Counted from the stretch's first letter, positions 23,801 through 35,871 are shown. The stretch is DNA of 64,000 nt from AC-32 sp963765785 (GCA_963765785.1 CAVXXW010000021.1:100699-164698), one strand, 5' to 3'. Numbers and translations are program-made. Notes: generated by a model from the letters alone, not told the origin.

Positions 23801-24985
23801 CTAGTGGCTGCCGGAGACATGGCTGCGGCTGCGAGGCAGTCGATTTGCGGAGTCGAGGCGCCAGGCGGCTAGCGGATCAAGGCGTGGCCCGCTGTGGAGA
23901 AGGCCGCGGCCGTAAACACGGCCGGCGAAGCGGACGAGTGCGTAGATCGTGCCGAGGACGAGTGCGACAGCGAGGACGTGCTCCCAGAGCGGTACGCCGA
24001 CGAGGGCGCTGCGCGCGGGCAAGACGAGCGGCGCGCTGAGCGGGAAGACCGTGAGCAGGTTCGCCAGCAGGCCGTCCGCATTGCCGGCGAGCGCCATGTA
24101 GCCCACAAAGTAGACGGCGAGAAGCGTGTAGGCGACGGGCTGTCCCGCGGTGTCGGCGCTCTGCTGCCGGGAGGCGAGCGCGCCCGCGGTGGCATAGGCG
24201 ACCGCGTAGAGCGCGTACCCCAGCGCGAACCACGGAATCACGAGCGCTGCGCTGCCGCCGAGCCCGGCCGGCGCGTCGAAGACACCCGCGGTGAGCAAGG
24301 CAGCGGCGAGGCCGGCGATGAGCGTGAGCTGGGCGAGCCCGAGCAGGCCGATTCCGATCACCTTGCCCGCGAGCAGGTGGCGCGGCCGGACCGTCGAGAG
24401 GATGATCTCGACGACGCGGCTGTTCTTCTCCTCGACGACGCCGGTAACCACCCACTGCCCGTAGAACGCAAGGGACGTGAGCAGCAGGAGTGCTCCTCCA
24501 GCGGCCACGAGAATCTCGGCGTCGGTGGTCTTTTCGTCCGCCGGGTGGAGTGTCGCAACCGTTAGCTCCGGCGCCGGCGGCAGGTGGTTGCGGAGCGCGC
24601 GCACCGCCGTGTCCGCGATCGCCGTGGCCTTAGCGTCGACGTTCGTCCGGAAGACGAGCCGGTCCTGCGACAGGAGGAGCAGCGCGTCGGCCTGCTTCAG
24701 CTCGAGTGCCTTCCGCCCGGCGGCCGGCGAGGCGACCACCCGCAGCCGGATGTTCGCATCGTCAAATGGCTTCGCCGCCCGTTCGAGCGCGGCCCGGAGA
24801 CCGGGCGGCGCTGGCACCGTCACGGCGACGTGGTAGGTCGGCGTCTTCGAGAGCGCGCCCTGGAGTCCGGTGGACCCGCCGACGATCACGAGCATCACCA
24901 GCGTCGAGATCAGGAACACCTTGCTGCGCAGGCGCTCGCGGATCTCGCGCCGCGCGACGAGCGAAATCGCGCGCCGGCCGCTCAC
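23801..24985 (-). CDS. ABC-2 type permease (NatB-like)
   Basis: A 394-residue membrane protein. N-terminal helix after ARREIRERLRSKVFLISTLVMLVIVGG, a large outer loop, then five or six helices from GGALLLLTSLAFYGQWVVTGVVEEKNSRVVEIILSTVRPRHLLAGKVIG, the typical ABC2_membrane_3 coupling segment. It pairs with the ATPase gene through an ATGA overlap. The family exports Na+ or unknown small molecules. Confidence 0.9.
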   Translation of the reverse strand: MSGRRAISLVARREIRERLRSKVFLISTLVMLVIVGGSTGLQGALSKTPTYHVAVTVPAPPGLRAALERAAKPFDDANIRLRVVASPAAGRKALELKQADALLLLSQDRLVFRTNVDAKATAIADTAVRALRNHLPPAPELTVATLHPADEKTTDAEILVAAGGALLLLTSLAFYGQWVVTGVVEEKNSRVVEIILSTVRPRHLLAGKVIGIGLLGLAQLTLIAGLAAALLTAGVFDAPAGLGGSAALVIPWFALGYALYAVAYATAGALASRQQSADTAGQPVAYTLLAVYFVGYMALAGNADGLLANLLTVFPLSAPLVLPARSALVGVPLWEHVLAVALVLGTIYALVRFAGRVYGRGLLHSGPRLDPLAAWRLDSANRLPRSRSHVSGSH

Positions 24986-25968
24986 GGCGTCACCAGCTCG
25001 AGGAAGAGCTCGGCGAGCGACGGAGGGCCGTAAGTGAACCCGACGACTCGCCCTGCCCGCTCCGCCTCGGCGAGCACCAGCTTCGGATCGACGTCGCAGC
25101 TGGCCAGCAACCGCAGCTCGCCGTTGCGGCGCTCGACCAGCTCGACGCCGGCAACATCCGGCAGCCAGGACGGCGACGCTCCCTCGAGCTGCAGCTCGAA
25201 CCAGCGTCGTTGCGAGGCCTGTCTCAGCGCGTCGAGGGCGCCGGTCGCCACGATCCGGCCGTGGTCGACGATCGCGACCTCCTCACAGATGTCCTCGACG
25301 AGCTCGAGCTGGTGGCTGGAGAAGAGCACCGCCGCGCCGCGCGCCGCCTCGCCGCGAAGCACCTCGGCGAGGGTGTGGACGGCGACCGGGTCAAGGCCAG
25401 CAAACGGCTCGTCGAGGACGAGCAGCTCGGGCTCGTGCAGCAGCGCCGCGGCGAGCTGCGCACGTTGCTGGTTGCCGTGCGAGAGCTCCTCGACCTTCGC
25501 GTGGGCGCGGCCGGCGAGGCCGAGGCGCTCGAGCCAGCGCGCCGCCGCCCTCCGCGACGTCCGGGCGTCGAGCCCGTGCAGGCAGCCGAAGTACTCGAGC
25601 TGCTCGCCGACCGCCATCCGCGGATAGAGGCCGCGCTCCTCCGGCATGTAGCCGAAGCGCATCCGCTCCGCCAGAGTGATCGCCTTCCCATGCCAAGACA
25701 CCTCGCCAACGTCGAGCTCGACGAGCCCGAAGACGGCGCGCATCGCGGTCGTCTTGCCAGCGCCGTTCGGCCCGAGGAAGCCCAGCATCCTGCCCCGGGC
25801 GACAATGAACGAGCAGTCTGTGAGCGCCTGCACCGACCCGAACCGCTTGCTCACATGTCGGAACTCGAGCCCGCGGACACCAGGGGAGCCGTCGACGAGA
25901 CTTGCGGGTGGGAGGGTCCAAGCCTTAGGCGCGACGCGCTCGTTCTCGAACACCGTAGTCACGGGCAC
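24982..25968 (-). CDS. ABC transporter ATPase (NatA-like)
   Basis: A 328-residue ATPase. Walker A GPNGAGKTT, Q-loop region FGYMPEERGLYPRM, signature ELSHGNQQR (His in place of the second Gly of LSGGQ), Walker B LLVLDEPFAGLDP and switch His SSHQLE. The C-terminal ~90 residues form the NatA-type extension. The first ~30 residues are atypical and the start could lie nearer GLEFRHVSKRFG. Confidence 0.92.
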   Translation of the reverse strand: MPVTTVFENERVAPKAWTLPPASLVDGSPGVRGLEFRHVSKRFGSVQALTDCSFIVARGRMLGFLGPNGAGKTTAMRAVFGLVELDVGEVSWHGKAITLAERMRFGYMPEERGLYPRMAVGEQLEYFGCLHGLDARTSRRAAARWLERLGLAGRAHAKVEELSHGNQQRAQLAAALLHEPELLVLDEPFAGLDPVAVHTLAEVLRGEAARGAAVLFSSHQLELVEDICEEVAIVDHGRIVATGALDALRQASQRRWFELQLEGASPSWLPDVAGVELVERRNGELRLLASCDVDPKLVLAEAERAGRVVGFTYGPPSLAELFLELVTP

Positions 25969-26470
25969 TCCTTCCGGGCGATCACCACGCGGAGCGCGAC
26001 TCCAGTTCTAAGGTGGGGCGGCCGATAGCGCATCGGGGATCGTGCGGATGCGCCCTTCTCGAAAGTACTCCGGCGCCGGGTGCATCGCTACAGGCGGCCG
26101 TAGTGACGTGACGAGCGGCCTTGATCAACTGGTACTCGCCCGAGCTAGGGTCCCCTTGCCCGACGCCCTCTCACTCGATCACGTAAACCACCTGGGTAAC
26201 GCCACACGCTCGCATGGGCCAGTGCTCCCGAATGTCACCTGAGCACGATGCGACTGAGTAGGGGAACGTCGGGCTGCAGCTCGTACAGTCATTGTCATGC
26301 GCCGACCTTGCTCTGTGCCCTCTCAGCTGTCGTGGTCGCCCTTACGTTGGCCTCCTTTGTCGGACAGCTCACTGAGCGCAGGCTGAAGCCCTGCGCTCGT
26401 GCAGGGACGATGACCTGGCGGCTCGGAGTACGGCCCGCACCGACAGGCACCCGCGCCAGCGAGTTCCCAT
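25969..26470. other. 502-bp stretch without a convincing gene
   Basis: Lies between the NatA-like start and the P-type ATPase end. Short open frames of 60-110 codons exist but show no motif, no ribosome site and atypical residue use. No clear hairpin or repeat was seen. The base composition is a little less GC-rich than in neighbouring genes. Confidence 0.5.
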
Positions 26471-29347
<2,877 letters not shown>

Positions 29348-29348
29348 G

Positions 29349-30371
29349 TCACGGCTCCGACCGCTCTAACTCGGCGTCTGCGAGCGACGCGGGGTCGCCG
29401 CTCGGCTCGAGGTGCGTGATCACGGCGGCACCCGGAAGCGTCGACTGAATCTCCCGCTCGAGGCCGTCGGCAAGCGCGTGCGCCTCGCTCACGCTCCAGG
29501 CGCCCGGCACGAGCACGTGCAGCGACACGAACGACCGTCGCCCGGCCTGCCGCGTGCGCACCGCATGGAACGACACGCCGTCGTGGCGGTACCTCGCCAA
29601 CACCCGCTCGAGCGCATCCTGCTCGGCCGGCGACAGCGCGTGATCCATCAGCCCCGCGCCTGCACGCCGTAGCAGCGAGACCCCGGTGACGACGATGTTC
29701 GCGGCCACGAACAGCGCGACGACCGGGTCGACCCGGAGCCAGCCCGTCGCGCCGACGACGAGGACGCCCGCGATCACGCCGGCCGACGTCCAGACGTCGG
29801 TGAGCAGATGCCGTCCGTCCGCCTCGACCGTGATCGAGCGCGACTCCTTGCCGGCCCGGATCAGCATAAGGCCCACCGTGAGGTTCACCACCGACGCCGC
29901 AGCCGAAAGGGCGACACCGATCCCGATGTCCACGAGCTCCACCGGATGAATCAGCCGCATGACAGCCGTCCAGCCAATCGAAACCGCCGCGAGCAGGATC
30001 AACCCTCCCTCCACCCCCGCAGAGAAGTACTCCGCCTTCTCGTGCCCGAACAGGTGCTGCTCGTCCGGCGGCGTGCTCGCCCACCGCAGCATCCCCATCG
30101 CGACCAGCGCCGCAACGAGGTTCACCACCGACTCGAGCGCATCCGACAGAAACCCGACCGAATCCGTCAGCTGCCAGGCGAGCATCTTCAGCGCGATCGT
30201 CGTCACCGCGGCAGCCACCGACAGCCAGAGCAGCCTGCCCAGCGGCCTGGACCGAGATGCCGAGGAGACAGCTGACGTCAGCGCTGCCGGCTCCCCTCTG
30301 CGGGAGGGGCCGATGCGTGGCCTGTCCGCGTCGCCGCCGACCTCGCCTTGGCGACGCGGACGACCGGTCAT
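29349..30371 (-). CDS. CDF cation exporter with C-terminal domain
   Basis: A 340-residue cation diffusion facilitator: six helices plus the cytosolic CTD (FHAVRTRQAGRRSFVSLHVLVPGAWSVSEAHALADGLE). The helix-5 metal motif is EADGRHLLTDVW (HxxxD). The helix-2 motif is SDALESVVNLV, with Glu and Asn where zinc-type members have His/Asp. That suggests a different metal, for example Mn or Fe. Upstream of the P-type ATPase in one transcript. The first ~45 residues are disordered and the true start may be internal. Confidence 0.9.
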   Translation of the reverse strand: MTGRPRRQGEVGGDADRPRIGPSRRGEPAALTSAVSSASRSRPLGRLLWLSVAAAVTTIALKMLAWQLTDSVGFLSDALESVVNLVAALVAMGMLRWASTPPDEQHLFGHEKAEYFSAGVEGGLILLAAVSIGWTAVMRLIHPVELVDIGIGVALSAAASVVNLTVGLMLIRAGKESRSITVEADGRHLLTDVWTSAGVIAGVLVVGATGWLRVDPVVALFVAANIVVTGVSLLRRAGAGLMDHALSPAEQDALERVLARYRHDGVSFHAVRTRQAGRRSFVSLHVLVPGAWSVSEAHALADGLEREIQSTLPGAAVITHLEPSGDPASLADAELERSEP

Positions 30372-30444
30372 CGGTCGGAGTCGATGCTCCTCGCCGCTCG
30401 ATCAATGTCCAAGCCCATCTCGGGGATACAGTGCCTCGACGGCG

Positions 30445-30904
30445 GTGTTCGCGCGAGTCGTGGTCGGCGTTGACGGCACCGAGTGGGGATTCGAGGCGCT
30501 CCGCCAAACGCTCGTCCCTCGCCCCGGCCGAAGGATCGGCCGTCCACGCCGTCACCGCGCTCGACACGAGCCCGGCGCGCCGCGCCGGCTTCGACTCCGC
30601 TTACTGGGTCGACGAACTCGTCGAGGAAGCAACGACGGCGCGGGACGCGGCGCACGACGGCACCTGCTCGGTGCTGATCGCCCGTCCCCAGGCGGGCCGC
30701 AGCTGGAAGCCGGCGAGCGTCGTCGTCGGCGTCGACCGCTCCGCCCCCGGGCTCGCCGCGCTCGCGACGACGGACGAGCTCGCGGCACGGCTCGGCGCAA
30801 CCGTCGACGTCGTCTCGGCAACAGGCGACGAATCGGCCCGGCCAGACAGCGCCTGGGGGGACAAGGTCGACACTTTAGGCGTGAGGCCGAAGGCGTCGGC
30901 GTGA
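30445..30904 (+). pseudogene. frameshifted universal stress protein
   Basis: Starts as VFARVVVGVDGTEWGFEALRQ, a UspA N-terminus, then shifts frame near 30510. In the second frame VHAVTALDTSPARRAGFDSAYWVDELVEEAT follows. After a deletion comes CSVLIARPQAGRSWKPASVVVGVDRSAPGLAALATTDELAARLGATVDVV, the end of one Usp domain joined to the start of a second. The second domain is truncated. Most of both domains is missing, so this is a remnant of a two-domain Usp. Confidence 0.6.
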
Positions 30905-31009
30905 TCCCCGCTGCGCCGAGTGCGAAGCCGCCTTGGATGACGATCATGCCGCTCGTCTGGATCGCCATCCTAGGACGCCGAGTGCGGCCGCGGCCACGGT
31001 GCTCGCGGT

Positions 31010-31226
31010 GTGCGTCTGCGGGGGAGGGTTGGTGCACGACGAGGACGGAGCACCGGGCTCGATGTGCGACCCGTTCGCTGATGCTCCCGAGCGCGCGGAG
31101 GCCGTGCAGGCTGCGCGAGCCGACGACGATGAGGTCTGCTACTCGGGAGCGCTCGACGAATGCGGCGACCGGATGTTCCGGATCCCTGGCTGCCGGCCGA
31201 CGAGGAGCGCTGGCGAGCCTCCTCAC
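31010..31226 (-). pseudogene. universal stress protein C-terminal fragment
   Basis: The minus strand encodes AAFVERSRVADLIVVGSRSLHGLRALGSISERVAHRARCSVLVVH. This is the canonical UspA C-terminus with the ATP-binding pattern G-x2-R-x-x-x-x-x-x-x-x-G-S-x-S. No N-terminal half is present. It faces the plus-strand Usp remnant. From 30905 to 31394 nothing else convincing is seen. Confidence 0.55.
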
Positions 31227-31394
31227 TCTAGGAGGCCCGGCAGGCCCGCCCTTTCAGGTCGCCGAGCATCCCGTCGCCGGGGCCAGTGGGCGGAAATGTC
31301 AACCGAGGAAAGGCGATCGCCGGCAACTGCGCCGATCCGTGGATGCACCGATGCCGCCGTGAGTGCGAGGGCGGATCTTGTGCGCAGGCATCCG

Positions 31395-31916
31395 ATGAAG
31401 AGCGCACATCAGCCGTCGCGCTCAGCACGCGACCGCCGCCCCTCTCTTCCGACCCTCGGCACTCGGGGCGGCGGCTGGGTGGCTGCCCAGGTCGTGTTGC
31501 TTACTGCGATTTTGCTCTCGGCGCTGGTCGGCCTCAGTTGGCCGGACGCAGTCCTACCGATCGCCTACGCCGGCGGGGCGCTCTTGCTCGCCACAGGCGT
31601 CGGGCTGCTCGTCGCGGGCGCGGTCGGGCTCGGCTCCGCACTGACGCCATTTCCGGCGCCGCGAAGGCAGGGTGAGCTGCAGACCGGCGGCGTCTACCGG
31701 CTCGCTCGCCACCCTATGTACGGCGGCGGAATTCTGATCGCGCTCGGCTGGTCGATGATCTTCGCCACGCCCTTCGGGCTCGCACTGGCAATCCTGCTCG
31801 CGGTCTTCGCCGACCTGAAGTCGCGGCGAGAGGAGTTGTGGCTCGAGCAGCATTACGCCGGCTACGAGGCCTACAAGCGGCGCACCAAGTGCAGGCTTAT
31901 CCCATTCATCTGGTGA
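31395..31916 (+). CDS. isoprenylcysteine methyltransferase-like membrane protein
   Basis: A 173-residue membrane protein, four to five helices. The C-terminal half has LQTGGVYRLARHPMYGGGILIALGWSMIF and EELWLEQHYAGYEAYKRRTKCRLIPFIW. This is the R-HP-Y-G and E-x-x-L-x-x-x-F/Y-G-x-E-Y pattern of the ICMT/PEMT methyltransferase family, which uses S-adenosylmethionine. The substrate is unknown. ATG 31395 was chosen because upstream residues are low-complexity. Confidence 0.85.
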   Translation: MKSAHQPSRSARDRRPSLPTLGTRGGGWVAAQVVLLTAILLSALVGLSWPDAVLPIAYAGGALLLATGVGLLVAGAVGLGSALTPFPAPRRQGELQTGGVYRLARHPMYGGGILIALGWSMIFATPFGLALAILLAVFADLKSRREELWLEQHYAGYEAYKRRTKCRLIPFIW

Positions 31917-32089
31917 GTGGCAGACGCAAGAGTTTCGCACTGAAGCAGATCCCGGTCCGAGCGACGCCGCGCTCACGCCGGTGGGGGCCTGCCAGCCCGC
32001 GGGATCGTCGATGGTCGCGAGCGGGCCGGGGTCCGCTGAAACGGGCGGCCGGCCGTGTCGTGACCATCGAATTGAGCGTCCGAGCGGAT

Positions 32090-32728
32090 TCAGGGCGTGT
32101 TCTTGACCCCCTTCTTGACCACGTAGCTCGCCGCTGAGACACCACTCAGACCCACAAGTGTGTCGGGGAGATTAGGCAGCGTCGTCGACTCGGAGCTTAG
32201 AAACTGTGTGAAGAAGTAGGCCAGTAGTAGAAGGCTGAAGGCGAAGTACTGCGCGTCCAGCAGATCGACGTTCCCGCTGTCGTCCGAGAAGAGCTGCGCG
32301 GTGCCTTTGAGAGCATCGGGCGGATTCGTCTGTTTGGTCTTCTCGAGCTCCCCTTTGTCGACTTTGTTCTGCGTAATCGCCTTCGCACCGACGGCAGCGC
32401 CAGCCGGAATCCCGAGAAGGGCGAGGTACTGACTTGAGAGCTTGAGGTTGTCCAGACCGTCTCCTCGGGTGTGAATCAGGATTGCCAAGAACGCAAAGAG
32501 CACCCCGAAGGTCCACAGGGCTACGCTTGCCTTCGAGGTCGACCACCGGTTGTCCGTGCCGTTGATCAGCGCAAAGGCGAACAACTTCTCCGAGTTCTCT
32601 GGCGGCCGGATCACTGCGGACAGGGCCACTGAGACGAGCACGATCGCCAGTAAGGCCCAGACCTCTGCCCAGCCCCAACTGGGCTTATCCCAGAACCAGA
32701 AGCTTGACGCGAAAATCATGCTCACCAC
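32090..32728 (-). CDS. hypothetical multi-helix membrane protein
   Basis: A 212-residue protein with about four membrane helices (VWALLAIVLVSVALSAVI, VALWTFGVLFAFLAILIHT, YLALLGIPAGAAVGAKAI, AFSLLLLAYFFTQFLS). A soluble loop after helix 3 (TQNKVDKGELEKTKQTNPPDALKGTAQLFSDDSGNVDLLD) separates the last helices. Codon use is visibly less GC-biased than in the core genes, with more Lys, Asn and Thr. No family is recognised. It lies 48 bp downstream of the cell-wall hydrolase on the same strand. Confidence 0.7.
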   Translation of the reverse strand: MVSMIFASSFWFWDKPSWGWAEVWALLAIVLVSVALSAVIRPPENSEKLFAFALINGTDNRWSTSKASVALWTFGVLFAFLAILIHTRGDGLDNLKLSSQYLALLGIPAGAAVGAKAITQNKVDKGELEKTKQTNPPDALKGTAQLFSDDSGNVDLLDAQYFAFSLLLLAYFFTQFLSSESTTLPNLPDTLVGLSGVSAASYVVKKGVKNTP

Positions 32729-32776
32729 TGTCGTTCACAACTCGGTCGTCGGCCCGGAACGCCCCACATGAGCACG

Positions 32777-33886
32777 CTAGGCGTGAACCTCTGCCGCGAT
32801 CTTCGCGATTTTGTCGGCGTACCTCGGGTCTGCCGCATAATTTCGCGCCAGCCCCTTGAGCCGTAGCGCCGACCCGCGCTTCGCAGAAGGCAGTGGCCGC
32901 ACCGCCAGCGCCTCTGCGATCAGCGCCTTCTGGGCCTGGGTTTCCTCTCCAATTGGAATCGCATACGCAGCGAGCCGGCCCACATGAGCGCGGACGGCTT
33001 TCGTCCAATTCGGGAAAGAGACGCCTGGGGTCGACAGGCCGGTGATGCCGATTCCGGCAGGGTTGCGCCGTGGCGGCTGCGACGCCTTCGACGTCAGGTA
33101 CCCGGTTTCGAGCTCCATCTGGCTGACTGCGACTAGCGGATCGATCCCGACCGACTTGCAGGTCTGCACGTAGAGGTTGACGATGTCCGCAAGGGTCTCG
33201 TCAGTTAGGCGGCTCTGGCTGTCCTGCGCGTGGTGGCGGGCGATCAGGTGACGTCGTAGCTCCGGTCCGGTCGCGCGGGGCGCCGCCAGGATCGTCGAGT
33301 TCGGGGTAAGTGGCTCCCCGGAGGGCGTGCCGGCGGCCTCAGCGGGTGCGAAGCCGAAGAATCGGCAAATCGCGACGTACTCAGCGCGGGCAAGCTGCGG
33401 GATGTGCGTTTGGAGCCAGCGCGCCTCGTTCGGGTTGCTGAGAAAGCCGTGTTCGATCAGCGTCTCCGGCCCCTGCGAGGCGACCAGGCCAAAGCCGTAG
33501 TAGTGGTGGGCGTCCACCGTGCCGTTGTCCGGGCGCCGATGTGGATGGCCGGGGATCCGCGCGAACTCGGCCGCGATCAAGTCGGCGAGTTTCTTGTTGA
33601 CGGTTGCGTCAGGGAAGCCGAACGAGAATCCGGTTGCGGTCGGACCCGCGCCGTCGCCATGGAGGAACACCGCCGCGTCGGCCTTGGTCCCGTTCGGGAT
33701 CTTGCCCGGCATCGCCACGGGCTCGAAGCGGACGTCCTGCTGGAGGATCTGCACGAGCCGCTGTTGGATCCGGTGGACGAGCTCGGCTTCGCCCCGGGCG
33801 CCGGTCTGCTTCTCGTGACCCGGTTGGAGCGGCTTGTTGTGGCCCGCTTGAACGAGGACGCGGCGCTTCGTGGAAGGAGATGGCAT
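32777..33886 (-). CDS. two-domain cell-wall hydrolase (amidase_3 plus glucosaminidase)
   Basis: A 369-residue protein. ATG 33886 follows a clear AAAGGAG ribosome site. The N-terminal zinc amidase domain has VLVQAGHNKP (His), GEAELVHRIQQRL (Glu), VFLHGDGAG (His) and LIEHGFLSNPNEA (catalytic Glu). The C-terminal domain, HAQDSQSRLTDETLADIVNLYV and VAVSQMELETGYLTS with a catalytic Glu, resembles mannosyl-glycoprotein glucosaminidase folds. Together they would cut both the stem peptide and the glycan. No signal peptide is visible, as in phage endolysins. The base composition is less GC-rich than the flanks. Confidence 0.82.
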   Translation of the reverse strand: MPSPSTKRRVLVQAGHNKPLQPGHEKQTGARGEAELVHRIQQRLVQILQQDVRFEPVAMPGKIPNGTKADAAVFLHGDGAGPTATGFSFGFPDATVNKKLADLIAAEFARIPGHPHRRPDNGTVDAHHYYGFGLVASQGPETLIEHGFLSNPNEARWLQTHIPQLARAEYVAICRFFGFAPAEAAGTPSGEPLTPNSTILAAPRATGPELRRHLIARHHAQDSQSRLTDETLADIVNLYVQTCKSVGIDPLVAVSQMELETGYLTSKASQPPRRNPAGIGITGLSTPGVSFPNWTKAVRAHVGRLAAYAIPIGEETQAQKALIAEALAVRPLPSAKRGSALRLKGLARNYAADPRYADKIAKIAAEVHA

Positions 33887-34930
33887 GGCGGCTCCTTTGC
33901 CGTAGTCCCCCCCGCGGTTGTTGCAAACGACACAGTTGTACGACATGCGTTGTGCAGATTCAACCCTTCGAGGCTCCTTATCGCTGCTGTCGATACGAAG
34001 AGCAGCGAAAAGACGCAAAGAAGACCCGGACGCATCCAACGTGCGCTCGCGCGCCGGACAGGGCAATTCATGGGGGCTCAGATCGAACGCCCAGCCTCAC
34101 GCTCGCGATCCTGCAGCGCTCGTGTCACGATCGATCCACCATGAGCGCGAGAAGGCGCGTGAAGACTGCCGATCGGGCTCGCTCCTCGGTACCGTCCGGG
34201 ACAGTCCCTCGGGCACGGACAACCGGCTCCCAGTACCGGTACAGCGGCGCGACCGACGACGAGCACGTCCTCGACCACTCGCCGCGGACGGTCCCGCCGA
34301 TGAAGCAGCTCCTCCTGCTCGACGGCGAGCGGCACCCATCTGACATCACGTTCCTGCCGGACGTCGACCACTTGGACGCCGGTAGAGATGCCACCGGCAC
34401 GAAAATTCCTGCCTTCTGCAGGGGAATCACTCGTTCCAGGTACTGAGTGACACGGGAGCTCGCGTGCCTGTCCTGTCTCGTCGCCCTTTCCCGGCGCCGG
34501 CCACGGCGAGGCGACATCGACACTCAAGGCGATGGCCGAGACAGCCACTAGGCGGCGAAGGGCGCTCCGCGAGACGATGCCGGACCGCTGATCGGCTGAC
34601 ACGCTTGAGCGAGAGTGGCCGCCGGTTCCGCGCCAGCCCGCGCGGGAGGGGGAGAGAGTAGTGGCGGCCACTCTCGCCCCAGCACGTGAAGTCTGTCAAA
34701 AGGACAGCTGCAGCGCGCGGAACCGTCTGAGATCCCTTGGATTCTGAGTAGTCCCGGCAGCGAATCGGACACCGGGTGGCCAGGCCGTCACCTGACCTCC
34801 CAGGTCTCTGAGTGGACCGATTAGCAGCGAGCAACCTTGCGCTGCCCTCGCCGGGCGTGAGCGCCAGTGCGTCGACTGCGGCGGCCAGACCTTCACCTTC
34901 CGGAGCACGGCGCCGCTCGCTCACCGTGCG

Positions 34931-34964
34931 CCCCTGCGGGACTGCTCGAGCAGTCCCGCAAGGG
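34931..34964. repeat. 34-bp near-perfect palindrome
   Basis: Seventeen-bp arms meeting at CTCGAG with a single A/C mismatch near the outer end. Outer flanks (AGCACGGCGC at about 34904 and GCGCCGTGC at about 34991) extend the symmetry imperfectly to roughly 100 bp. It could be a transposon end fold, a cruciform, or a bidirectional terminator. Confidence 0.6.
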
Positions 34965-35045
34965 CGAGACTCACGAGTCGCTCGTCGAGGAGCGCCGTGC
35001 GGCCTAGACGCGAGACCAACTCTGAAGGTCAGGGCCAGCGGGCAA

Positions 35046-35074
35046 ACGAGGGCGGCTTCAGCAGCCGCCCTCGT
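35046..35074. terminator. 12-bp hairpin
   Basis: ACGAGGGCGGCT and AGCCGCCCTCGT arms around TCAGC. It lies 36 bp beyond the end of the minus-strand remnant at 35110, so it may be its terminator. Confidence 0.5.
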
Positions 35075-35109
35075 CATTCGTGAGGCGCCTTCCGCGAGAG
35101 CCTGGCGAC

Positions 35110-35347
35110 CTAGTGGTCGGCGAGCGCCGCACAGAAGCCTGCAAGATCGCCCACCAAGAACTGGTGCGGCCCTCCGATCTTCAGGAGATTTCCCTCCGAA
35201 TCGAAGACCAGGGTGCCGACATCCATCGCGATCGTGCCGGTGCCGGGCAGGACGAAGTTGAAGAGGTTCCATTCTCGGTCTCGGTGTTAACCGAGCCGTC
35301 GGGGCGCTCGGCGACGCTACGATCGTGCGCCTCGCGGGCGGAGCGGG
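35110..35347 (-). pseudogene. gene remnant encoding a PAS/GlcNAc-like beta fragment of unknown family
   Basis: The minus strand encodes EWNLFNFVLPGTGTIAMDVGTLVFDSEGNLLKIGGPHQFLVGDLAGFCAALADH, ending at 35110. It is a coherent beta-rich C-terminus with normal amino-acid composition. A TAA lies 7 codons before it in the same frame. The preceding sequence (RSVAERPDGSVNTETE) continues one frame away. The family is not recognised. The name only describes the beta character; no function is claimed. Confidence 0.45.
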
Positions 35348-35685
35348 TTAGCGCCTGAGCGTCTCGGCGCAGTCCGGGCCGAGCAGACGCTCGCGCCGCG
35401 GCCGGTATCGGATGCCGCCGGCGATCACTAAGCACGCGAGCGCCGGGCTCAGCACCTGGGCGTCACACCGACCCCGGAAGCTCGAACACTGCCCGCCAGA
35501 CAACAGGCCGCAAGTCAACCCGCCGGAGCTCAAGTGCAAGTGAGCAAGCCACGGGGCGCCCACCGGTACCCCGGCGTACCCCTCCCGCGCCTGAGATGTG
35601 CTGAGGCCCGCCGATGCGGCCTCTCGCTTTCGGCTCAACCGCGGGCTTTCGGCTCAGCCGAACTCAGACCGTCTCAGCCACTCCT
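35348..35685. other. intergenic tract with repeated CTCAGCC-like motifs
   Basis: CTCAA/CTCAG pentamers occur at 35634, 35653, 35663 and 35673 on the plus strand, running into the 17-nt box at 35686-35702. A 96-codon minus-strand frame (35348-35638) has no recognisable features. The repeated pentamers suggest an extended regulatory region for the small membrane peptide gene. Confidence 0.35.
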
Positions 35686-35701
35686 TTAAGCCTGCGTTAA
35701 G
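35686..35701. promoter_or_regulatory. two-half-site operator upstream of the 25-residue peptide
   Basis: TTAAG at 35686 and 35697, 11 bp apart. It shares 17 identical bases (35686-35702) with the box upstream of htrA copy 1. It lies about 72-87 nt upstream of the GTG at 35773, with GATAAAC (possible -10) in between. Confidence 0.5.
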
Positions 35702-35772
35702 CGTCTCCCCGTAACCAATTCGCCGGCGTCCGCGTTCCACTCCCGATAAACGACCGACGAAAGGGGTTCTCC

Positions 35773-35850
35773 GTGTCGATTCTGTGGATCATTCTGATCA
35801 TCGTGCTGGTGCTCCTGCTGCTGGGCTTCTTCTCGCGCGGCCGCTGGTAG
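35773..35850 (+). CDS. 25-residue single-helix membrane peptide
   Basis: GTG at 35773, preceded by AAAGGGG about 8 nt upstream, encodes MSILWIILIIVLVLLLL followed by GFFSRGRW and a stop. It is one continuous membrane helix with a short basic, Trp-ended tail. It is followed by a perfect terminator hairpin, so it is a complete transcription unit. It is similar in style to DUF3309-like micropeptides, but I do not recognise a named family. The upstream operator suggests envelope-stress induction. Confidence 0.75.
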   Translation: MSILWIILIIVLVLLLLGFFSRGRW

Positions 35851-35871
35851 GTCTCTCTTCGAGCACGACTA

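Larger units (their letters stand above)
33887..35109. other. gene-poor accessory tract
   Basis: About 1.2 kb with no confident gene. A 101-codon frame (34141-34446, plus; MSARRRVKTADRARSS, later DITFLPDVDHLDAG) is weakly protein-like but matches no family. The tract also holds a long palindrome (34931-34964) and a hairpin (35046-35074). Both strands carry short frames typical of decayed DNA. Confidence 0.5.

Noticed and set aside
32777..33886. A prophage
   Set aside because: Only a lysin-like gene and a membrane protein are seen. No capsid, tail, terminase, integrase or portal motifs occur in the window.
34141..34446. A 101-codon plus-strand frame as a real gene
   Set aside because: No ribosome site, no recognisable domain and low coding character; kept only as a note in the tract entry.
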